Assembly: GCA_902793195.1 (NCBI GenBank)
Contig: CADBCS010000014.1
Location: 1 to 56,638, forward strand
Direction of reading: 5' to 3'
Length of the DNA: 56,638 bases
Source: an uncultured Coriobacteriaceae bacterium
Lineage (GTDB): Bacteria > Actinomycetota > Coriobacteriia > Coriobacteriales > Atopobiaceae
Below the pieces are notes generated by a model. It ran no database searches and was not told the DNA's origin. It saw nothing but the letters and a program-made list of their open reading frames with translations. The position numbers and the translations under genes are program-made. Numbering within the stretch: position 1 is the stretch's first letter; each line of letters opens with the position of its first letter. Below, piece by piece: positions 50,455-56,638 of the stretch.

Positions 50455-51618
50455 CTGGGCGATGGTCGGCGTCTCTCCGCCACCTCCGGTATTACCGCGC
50501 ATGTTGAGGTATATGCTCTGCAGCACGTAGCCGAGCAGGTACATGAACAGGAGCACGTGCACGAGGCCACCAAGTATGGGAATGAAGCCCACAATGCCCA
50601 GAATCAGACCACCCAAAAGGGCGCTTGCGAACCGACCGAGCTTGGGGAACGCCAACTTCGCCAAAGACGCACCCGCAAAGCCACCGGCTGCCACGGCCAT
50701 GGCCACCAGCGCCAAGGCGATGCAGGCCGCCGCAGGTATCGTGACTATAAGGCACAGCAAAAGGATGCAGGCAATGGGCGACACCAGGGTACCGACGACT
50801 CCCGTGCCAATGTGTGCGCCCGTGCGGGTGCGAATCATGTTGGCCGCTGCGGCCGTGTGGCGGCCGAACAGCCATTCGGCGAGCACGGACATGAGGATTG
50901 TGCCAAAGATGCTCACGATACCGGCAAGGAAGGTCATCATGAAGGAGAGCCCCGCACTTGCCTCATCCACGTTCTTGGACGTGTCCTGCTTGGTAAAGTC
51001 GACGTTGCCGACCTCAGCGCCCCTCTGCATGGTTGGCTCCTGTTCGGCGCTCACGTGGAGCGTGCCCTTAATGCGGGCGTTGGTGCCCACCTCGACGGTC
51101 TGCGCGCCCACGTTTACGTCGCCGTTTACGGTTCCGTCGAGGTAGACCGTCTTGGCAAAAACCGTAAGCTCCTCGCACGTGCCGCTCACCCGCACAGATT
51201 CGCCAGCTATGGCAACGGCGTTGGCCTTCGTGTTGCCAAGCACTATGGTCTGCCCGGCTACGGTGACGTTTTGTTTTGCGGTGGAATCGCTGATGGTGAT
51301 GGTTTGTCCCGCAACGCGGATGCTGCCGGCCGCTTGGATCTGGGAGAGGGTGATAACCTGTCCGGCGGCGATGAGGTCGTTCTTGATGGGAACGCTACCC
51401 AGTTCGAGGTCCCTGCCAAACCAAACGTAGTCGTCGCCCATAAACGGCAGTCCGCCCATCGCACCCGACGCTGAGTTCGCGTCTGGTGTTATGACGATCG
51501 CTGGTGGAGGTGGTGGGGTGGTGGTGTCCTTCGATTCGCTTGCGTTCGCAACCGAAGGCAGTGCCGCCATAACCGCGACCAAAACCGCAGTCAACACTGC
51601 CATAATGACCCTTTTCAT
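50449..51618 (-). CDS. bactofilin-like polymer-forming domain with C-terminal membrane segments
   Basis: 389 residues. A signal peptide (VIMAVLTAVLVAVMAALPSV) and a Pro run are followed by a repetitive beta stretch (QNVTVAGQTIVLGNTKANAV, AKTVYLDGTVNGDVNVGAQT). This is typical of bactofilin/polymer-forming right-handed beta helices. Several membrane segments follow from ~residue 225 (MTFLAGIVSIFGTILMSVLA, CILLLCLIVTIPAACIALAL). The topology places the beta helix outside if the signal is real. Likely a cell-surface or envelope scaffold; function unknown. GGGAGC upstream supports 51618. Confidence 0.75.
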   Translation of the reverse strand: MKRVIMAVLTAVLVAVMAALPSVANASESKDTTTPPPPPAIVITPDANSASGAMGGLPFMGDDYVWFGRDLELGSVPIKNDLIAAGQVITLSQIQAAGSIRVAGQTITISDSTAKQNVTVAGQTIVLGNTKANAVAIAGESVRVSGTCEELTVFAKTVYLDGTVNGDVNVGAQTVEVGTNARIKGTLHVSAEQEPTMQRGAEVGNVDFTKQDTSKNVDEASAGLSFMMTFLAGIVSIFGTILMSVLAEWLFGRHTAAAANMIRTRTGAHIGTGVVGTLVSPIACILLLCLIVTIPAAACIALALVAMAVAAGGFAGASLAKLAFPKLGRFASALLGGLILGIVGFIPILGGLVHVLLFMYLLGYVLQSIYLNMRGNTGGGGETPTIAQN

Positions 51619-51724
51619 AGATGCTCCCTTCTTTGCCAACACGCAACCCACTGAGGCCACGCATTGCGCATCGTCTTGCGCATGTGGCTTCGGATATCGA
51701 AATATGATAGGGGTTCTTGTGCGT

Positions 51725-51752
51725 AGGAGGAAGGGGATGCCCCCTTCCTCCT
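51725..51752 (-). terminator. terminator-like hairpin after the ChW gene
   Basis: AGGAGGAAGGGG (51725-51736) and its perfect complement (51741-51752) flank a four-base loop, 20 bases past the ChW protein stop. There is no strong T-run. Confidence 0.6.
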
Positions 51753-51771
51753 CGACCATCTGCGTTGTGAA

Positions 51772-54700
51772 CTACCGCGTGCGGAAGGCGTTGGCAGTGC
51801 TGCCGGGGGCAGGTGCGTTCTTGGGAAGTATTCGCATGTCCACGGCCTCGGCGCGCTTGGAGAGGCCCTCGGTACCAGCCGATGCGCCATCGCGTGCCCA
51901 ACCCGACCAGCCGTACGTCTGGCTGTGCACGCGATACCATACGCTCAGATGATCGGCCAGCTCACCCGTAAGAGAGATCCTCACGGCCTCGATGCGGCGG
52001 GACTTGCCCGTGATGCCGGCCAGCGCTCCGTCGCTTTTCTTGGCGGTCCAGCCGCTTCCTTGCACGTGCACCTGATAGGTGATGCCACCCGCAAAGGGCT
52101 GGTTGGGTGCGTAGAGCCTCAAGGCCTCCAGTTGCCTGGACTGGCCGGTAGACCCAGTTGTGCCGGCGCTGGTCTTGCCCGTCCAGCCCAATCCTTGCAG
52201 GTGGGCGTTCGCGGCGACCTGGGCCCGATAGGCGGGCTTTGACGCATCGTAGTCGGTAGGCTTCCGGTTGCCCCACAACACGACCACCTGATAGGCCTCG
52301 GCGCGCTTGGACATGCCGGCGGTGCCGGCCGGCTCCCCGTCGCGGGCCCAGCCCAGCCAGCCAAACGTCTGTGAGTGAACCCGATACCACACGTGGTAAC
52401 CGTCAGCTGCGGCGTTGCCTGTGAGTCGCATCTGAATGGCCTCGATGCCCCTCGACTCACCGGTAGTGCCGGCCTGCTTGCCGTTGGCAACCCAGCCGTC
52501 CCAGCCCTTGCGCTGGACATGGGCCCGGTATTCAATCCCGCCAGTATCCACCGTGGCGCTCATCGCCTCCAGACGTCGCGACTCACCGGTGGTACCAGCG
52601 TCCTCGCCGTCGCTTACTGCGGGGAGGTCGCCCTTCTTCTGGACGTGGGAGGTATAGGTGACGTGTATCGCAGGCTTCTCCCTAAACGTCGCCGAGACAA
52701 CCACGTCGGACGCGGGAACGACGAACTTCTGGTTGCCCTCTACCGCGACGTCGTTGCCTTGGGCGTCCTTGGCCGTTACGCTCACTAGGTCCCAGCCCTC
52801 GTCGGGCGTCGCCTGAATGGTTATCGTCTCGCCCTCGGCGGCAAAGTCCCTGCTGACTTTGACCGTGCCGCCCGTAATGCCCTGGGCCACGGCTATGTTG
52901 CGACGCGTCGTCAGCTGCGCCTCCTTGCCATCTGGAGTCCAGAGCACAGCGTGTTTTGGGTTGTCGCTCGTAAAGTGGCGCCAGGGGTCGTCGTTCTGAG
53001 CTGCCCCATATCCCGTGGTAAAGACTCCGTCGACATAGATCAAGGACACGCCAGCGCTCTCGGCGGCGGAATCGTCCCGTATGACCGAGATGCCGATTAT
53101 GGCATTCTCCCCAAGGGCATCTTTGATGCCAAGAGGACTCTCGTTGTATTTTGGCCACGCCAAGCAGAGGTTCTTGCCCTTGGTGTCGTAGTTTGGGCGT
53201 ACGTTATGGTTGTCCGTCACGCGGGGGTTGCCGGACAGGGTGATGCTATATGCAGGATCGCTCTCCTCAACCCAATAGCCAAGAACGCCGCCTCCTATTG
53301 CGGCGTTGTTTCCGGTAATGGTGCCGCCGGCCAGGTTGAAGGTACCTCCGGCCTGGCCGTAGGCGCTGGCGCCGCTTCCCACGTACACGCCGCCGCCGCG
53401 TAGGGTCTCCTCACTTCCATTGTTCTGGATGGCACCGCCATTCATGGTGAACGTGGCGCCACTTCCCACGTACACGCCGCCGCCGTAGTCCGCCGTGTTG
53501 TTCTGTATGGCACCGCCATTCATGGTGAACGTGGCGCCACTTCCCACGTACACGCCGCCACCACTTCTGCTTTCGCTATCCGCTACGTTACCGGAAATGC
53601 AGCCGCCCTCCATAACGAACTCGCCACCATTAACGACCTCCACACCGTGGCCGGTCTTGCCATTCTCGTGGGTGATGGTGCCGCCGCCGTTGGCATTGTC
53701 ATAGAGGACGAGCTTGGCGGTGGCGCCGTTCTCTGCCTTTGAGATGCGCATTACGGGCTTGTTGTCATCTTGGTCTAGGGTGATGCTGTGACCGTTAAGG
53801 CAGAGGTTGGTTGGCACATCAGGACCAGCGGAGGGAATGACCCACGTGCTGGTGAGCACCACGTCGTCCGTGAGGTAGTAGTCTCCTGGGTCTTTTGGAA
53901 GTGGGGGGTCGGTCTCCTTCCACGGCTTGAACTCGATGCCGTCGTGGAAGTGCCGCTCGCGGAACGAAGCCGTAACGGTAACGTCGTGGTCGGGCATCTG
54001 GAAGGTATTGTCCCACTTCACGTTAACAACCTGCGTAGAGTCATTGGTAGAGGTGACGCTATACTCGTCGAGCGTGTAATGCTCGCTGTCGTTGGGCGTT
54101 GCGGTGAGGGTGACGGTATCACCTGCAATCGCCTGGGTCACGGTCGTGTCGTTTACGCTGGCAGTTACGGTTCCCAGGTCGGGAGTCGTGTTGGTGATCG
54201 TAATGGTGCGTACGGTACACAGGCGTGCCTCGTCCTCGTTGGCTGTCCAGTATACGTTGCAAGTGGTATCGTCGCTAAAGAAGTACGTGGAGGGTGCGAC
54301 GGTGTTGCCTTTTGCCGTGTAGCCAGAGGTGAAGGTGTAGGGCTTTGCCTTGCCGTACGTAACGCCCATGCTCGCGCCAGATGTCAGCGCGCCGGTTACG
54401 TTTATCTTCGCGCCGTTGCCATTGTCATCCAGGACGATGTTGCTGGCAGCGCTGGGGTTGCTGCCCTTTGTGTTGCCCTCAACGACGGGGTTGCCGCTCA
54501 CGTTGAAGTTGCTGCCCGCGAATATGCCGCCCACGCTGTTGGAGGTGTTGTTGGTGATGGTGCCACCGGACAAGGTGAAGGAAGGGGTGTCGTGGTAGGC
54601 GTAATATATGCCGCCACCGTAGCTGGGTGAATGGTTGTTCTGGATGGTGCCACCAGAGATGTTTAGCGTGCCACCACTCGTGCAGAATACGCCACCACCT

Positions 54701-55464
54701 TGGTAGGCCGCCCGGTTGCGCTCAATCGTTCCGCCTGTCATGCTGAACGTGCCCGAGCTGTCGTTAAAGGATTCTACATATACGCCCGCGCCGGACCCAG
54801 ATGACGCGTTTGGGTCATTCACGTTGCCTGCGACGTTGTGCGATATCTTGCCGCCGTCCATATTGAAGGTGCCACCGTATACATGAACGCCGCCGCCCAT
54901 GCGATCATTCGTGCCGTTAACCGTGTTTCTCGTGATGCTGCCACCATGCAGGTTGAATACGCATCCCTTGCTTACCCATACGCCGCAGCCAGACTTTCCT
55001 TCCGGGTGGGTAACCTGTCCGGGGTTGCTCTCATCGTCGTAGAGGTTGAGCGTGCGGGTTCCTTCGTTGATGGCCTCCATCATAACGGCGGTAAAGTCAC
55101 CGCTGGCCGTGATGGTCTTGCCGTTGAGATGAAGGTTGGTCGTGCCTGTGGGGACCTGCCATGTGCTGGTGAGCGTCACGTTGCTCGTAAGGCGCCAGTT
55201 GCCTGCCGTAGTGGGCAGACTTTCGGTGTTGGTCCAGTCCGTCCACGTTATGCCTTCGTCGGTGCCCTGCGCCGTGAGGCCAAGGTCGTCACCGTCTGTG
55301 CTCTGCGCTCCCGCGTCGGGTGTCGCGTCTGCAACTACCTCTTCAGGCGTGATATCCACCTGCTCTGCAAAGCCAGCCGTGGTGCATACGCTCAGTACGA
55401 GTAGGCCGCTCAACACGACGCCGAGCACCCTCCAGATCCGTCCCATGCGAAATGCGCCCTTCAT
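51772..55464 (-). CDS. very large secreted beta-helix protein with six ChW repeats
   Basis: 1230 residues. Signal peptide (VLGVVLSGLLVLSVCTTAGF). Two right-handed beta-helix blocks of GGxI/GGTI repeats lie at ~60-370 and ~500-800. Each ends in an InlB-like B-repeat (GDTVTLTATPNDSEHYTLDE; GETITIQATPDEGWDLVSVT). The C-terminal ~300 residues hold six ChW repeats with the conserved Trp, e.g. YGWSGWARDGASAGTEGLSK. ChW repeats attach to surfaces or carbohydrates in clostridial and coriobacterial proteins. The start is 55464, after GGGAGA. The open frame continues to 55737 through a ParB-like fragment and a terminator; I regard that as chance. Confidence 0.85.
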   Translation of the reverse strand: MKGAFRMGRIWRVLGVVLSGLLVLSVCTTAGFAEQVDITPEEVVADATPDAGAQSTDGDDLGLTAQGTDEGITWTDWTNTESLPTTAGNWRLTSNVTLTSTWQVPTGTTNLHLNGKTITASGDFTAVMMEAINEGTRTLNLYDDESNPGQVTHPEGKSGCGVWVSKGCVFNLHGGSITRNTVNGTNDRMGGGVHVYGGTFNMDGGKISHNVAGNVNDPNASSGSGAGVYVESFNDSSGTFSMTGGTIERNRAAYQGGGVFCTSGGTLNISGGTIQNNHSPSYGGGIYYAYHDTPSFTLSGGTITNNTSNSVGGIFAGSNFNVSGNPVVEGNTKGSNPSAASNIVLDDNGNGAKINVTGALTSGASMGVTYGKAKPYTFTSGYTAKGNTVAPSTYFFSDDTTCNVYWTANEDEARLCTVRTITITNTTPDLGTVTASVNDTTVTQAIAGDTVTLTATPNDSEHYTLDEYSVTSTNDSTQVVNVKWDNTFQMPDHDVTVTASFRERHFHDGIEFKPWKETDPPLPKDPGDYYLTDDVVLTSTWVIPSAGPDVPTNLCLNGHSITLDQDDNKPVMRISKAENGATAKLVLYDNANGGGTITHENGKTGHGVEVVNGGEFVMEGGCISGNVADSESRSGGGVYVGSGATFTMNGGAIQNNTADYGGGVYVGSGATFTMNGGAIQNNGSEETLRGGGVYVGSGASAYGQAGGTFNLAGGTITGNNAAIGGGVLGYWVEESDPAYSITLSGNPRVTDNHNVRPNYDTKGKNLCLAWPKYNESPLGIKDALGENAIIGISVIRDDSAAESAGVSLIYVDGVFTTGYGAAQNDDPWRHFTSDNPKHAVLWTPDGKEAQLTTRRNIAVAQGITGGTVKVSRDFAAEGETITIQATPDEGWDLVSVTAKDAQGNDVAVEGNQKFVVPASDVVVSATFREKPAIHVTYTSHVQKKGDLPAVSDGEDAGTTGESRRLEAMSATVDTGGIEYRAHVQRKGWDGWVANGKQAGTTGESRGIEAIQMRLTGNAAADGYHVWYRVHSQTFGWLGWARDGEPAGTAGMSKRAEAYQVVVLWGNRKPTDYDASKPAYRAQVAANAHLQGLGWTGKTSAGTTGSTGQSRQLEALRLYAPNQPFAGGITYQVHVQGSGWTAKKSDGALAGITGKSRRIEAVRISLTGELADHLSVWYRVHSQTYGWSGWARDGASAGTEGLSKRAEAVDMRILPKNAPAPGSTANAFRTR

Positions 55465-55555
55465 GGTGTCTCCCTTCCCGAGCGAACGAGCTGCCATGCG
55501 CATGTGGCGCAGGCCATATGTGCTGGTAACTATTATAACCGGGACAATTAAGCAA

Positions 55556-55586
55556 GCAGGCCAGACGCTGTACGCGTCTGGCCTGC
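55556..55586 (-). terminator. perfect 13-bp terminator hairpin at the prophage edge
   Basis: GCAGGCCAGACGC (55556-55568) and its exact complement (55574-55586) flank five bases. On the minus strand it is followed by TTGCTTAATTGTCCC. It separates the prophage remnant from the ChW gene promoter region. Confidence 0.75.
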
Positions 55587-55593
55587 GAATACT

Positions 55594-55737
55594 CTGGCTG
55601 GGCCGCATGGACTCTGCGAGCCGCTCCACGTACCGCTGGTTCTCCTTGGTGGTGTAGTCGCGCGAGAGGAACTCGTTGCCGTACTCGTCCTCCCACGGGA
55701 AAACATCGTCGATGTTTACACGTCCTATTGTTGGCAT
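55594..55737 (-). pseudogene. truncated phage ParB-like nuclease domain protein
   Basis: Starts with ATG 55737 behind TAGGAGC. The first ~46 residues (RVNIDDVFPWEDEYGNEFLS, ENQRYVERLAESM) match the beginning of phage ParB/Srx-type proteins. Homology stops abruptly at the terminator, so the ~150 remaining residues have been lost. The frame stays open by chance into the ChW gene. Confidence 0.6.
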
Positions 55738-55797
55738 GTTGCTCCTAGCTGGGGGTTAGATACAAACCCCCATTGATTTTTTATGAACACGAAAAAA

Positions 55798-56352
55798 TCA
55801 CATATTGCGCAGCCTCCGCTGGATGTGCTCCTTGCGCTTCTGCGCGGCCTTCAGCTCCCGCTGGATCCGGCGCGCCTCCCACTGCTCCATGGCCCGGTCG
55901 TGCGCCTCCTCGTCCTTCCGCCTCTGGTAGCGCGACGGGGGGTTGCTGTAGGTTGGTGGCTTCGGCATGGGGTCGTAGGCCCTCGTTCCCTTCTCCGCCT
56001 CCGTCTCCTCGTATATCGCCCTGGCGTCCGCCGGCAGCCGTCGCATGAGGTCGGAGATCGCGCCCTCGGTCGCGGCGAGGCGCCGCCTGAGCGTACACGG
56101 CCGGCATATGCCGGTCTCGCGAGCCGTCGCGCTCCTCCTGCCGCATGCCGGGCACGTCATGGTCTGGGGCTCGTAGTAGCGCAGGTCGATCTCGTAGCCC
56201 TGTATGCGCAGGCGCTTTGCCATCTGCTTCACGGACTCCGAGGACTTCTTGAGCTTGCGGCATATCTCGCGCTGCGGGACGTTGCCCGCGTTGTCGAGCA
56301 GGTAGCGCACGTCCCCGGCCGTCCACGGCCTCTTCGCGCTGCCGGCCCTCAT
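55798..56352 (-). CDS. phage HTH/zinc-finger protein
   Basis: 184 residues. The N-terminal helix-turn-helix-like region (TAGDVRYLLDNAGNVPQREI, SSESVKQMAKRLRIQG) is followed by a zinc ribbon with CPACGR and CRPC. The C-terminus is a highly charged, Arg/Glu-rich helix (RKDEEAHDRAMEQWEARRIQ). Found in phage lysogeny or DNA-processing neighbourhoods; exact role unknown. GGGAGGGGG lies upstream of 56352, two bases after the RusA stop. Confidence 0.65.
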   Translation of the reverse strand: MRAGSAKRPWTAGDVRYLLDNAGNVPQREICRKLKKSSESVKQMAKRLRIQGYEIDLRYYEPQTMTCPACGRRSATARETGICRPCTLRRRLAATEGAISDLMRRLPADARAIYEETEAEKGTRAYDPMPKPPTYSNPPSRYQRRKDEEAHDRAMEQWEARRIQRELKAAQKRKEHIQRRLRNM

Positions 56353-56354
56353 GG

Positions 56355-56638
56355 TTATCGCCCCCTCCCTGAGAGCGTGACCACGATGTGCGGGTCGTTG
56401 CTGTACGAGAACACGTCCTTGAAGCCGACCACGTATTTCGGGCTGTCGTCCACGATCACCCCGGCCATCTTGAGCCCGTCGAGGATGAACTTCTTGGCGA
56501 AGGCCACGTTGTCGACGTCCCTTTGCCTGCCCCTGTCGAGCTCGAACCAGTGGAACGTCACCCGCACGGGCCCGCGGAACCTGGGCACCCGCGCGGCCCT
56601 GGCGCACCAGGCGGCGCGCTCGGTCTCGCGGCGCTTCA
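56355..56638 (-). CDS. RusA-family crossover junction endodeoxyribonuclease, 5' end outside window
   Basis: RusA resolves Holliday junctions and is mainly found in prophages. The acidic catalytic core is present: QRDVDNVAFAKKFILDGLKM, then VIVDDSPKYV. The frame stays open to the window edge (KRRETERAAWCARAARV), so the protein starts outside. A GTG at 56588 would be an internal start. The C-terminus (VTLSGRGR) is complete. Confidence 0.8.
   Translation of the reverse strand, partial: KRRETERAAWCARAARVPRFRGPVRVTFHWFELDRGRQRDVDNVAFAKKFILDGLKMAGVIVDDSPKYVVGFKDVFSYSNDPHIVVTLSGRGR

Noticed and set aside
51772..55737. Single 1321-codon fusion of ParB-like start and ChW protein
   Set aside because: A terminator hairpin and a proper signal peptide with its own ribosome site (start at 55464) interrupt it; the open frame is coincidental.

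Overview
The window is GC-rich, gene-dense bacterial chromosome. Gene order, lipoprotein-rich content, ChW-repeat surface proteins and an NHLM-type exporter suggest an anaerobic actinobacterium of the class Coriobacteriia (Olsenella/Atopobium-like). That placement is inference from gene content; no rRNA is present. No tRNA, rRNA or CRISPR array was recognised.

Layout. Positions 1-1.6 kb hold the 3' part of an IS1182-type transposase broken by a frameshift in a 7-G run. 1.7-19.2 kb is mostly housekeeping: a SWIM zinc-finger protein, a hotdog thioesterase, a zinc-ribbon membrane protein, metG-rsmA, an AbrB-type regulator overlapping tatD, comF, an EamA exporter, a solute-binding lipoprotein, long hpf-DegV, an HIBADH-type dehydrogenase with a Cys/His tail, and a one-frame fusion of a TudS/DUF523 domain to purine nucleoside phosphorylase. 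Two intergenic regions there are striking: four tandem ~60-bp palindromes before metG, and a probable ~250-nt structured RNA behind a TATAAT promoter at 12.3 kb.

19.3-27.3 kb carries a three-gene NHLM-type bacteriocin/peptide exporter (membrane-fusion protein, C39 peptidase-ABC protein, second ABC protein). It is followed by a STAS protein and a membrane SpoIIE-HATPase protein whose phosphatase and kinase signatures have both lost key residues. No precursor peptide or modifying enzyme is visible. A second STAS protein, fused to an aminoglycoside-phosphotransferase-like kinase, lies 20 kb away at 47.1 kb. 27.5-39 kb has a NdpA-like nucleoid protein, a transglutaminase-like protein, a NAD-synthetase homologue with both active sites altered, ruvCAB, an Abi_2/HEPN protein, a HUMPS-type synthase, a CPBP protease and a CCA-adding enzyme.

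39.0-41.95 kb is a graveyard of broken genes: an AAA-ATPase, a secreted prephenate dehydratase with an in-frame TAG, the 3' end of dapL, and a SNF2 helicase core. It is followed by a two-gene HipA-like kinase/HTH module whose promoter lies over a perfect 19-bp inverted repeat. 43.9-47 kb is pth-prs-glmU. 48.4-55.5 kb is surface biology on the minus strand: an Asn-rich lipoprotein, an ICMT-like methyltransferase, a bactofilin-like membrane protein and a 1230-residue beta-helix/ChW protein. The right end (55.6-56.6 kb) is the edge of a prophage with a truncated ParB-like gene, a zinc-finger phage protein and a RusA resolvase.

A family of GGGACCGTCCC-cored palindromes is scattered between genes at five or more places.
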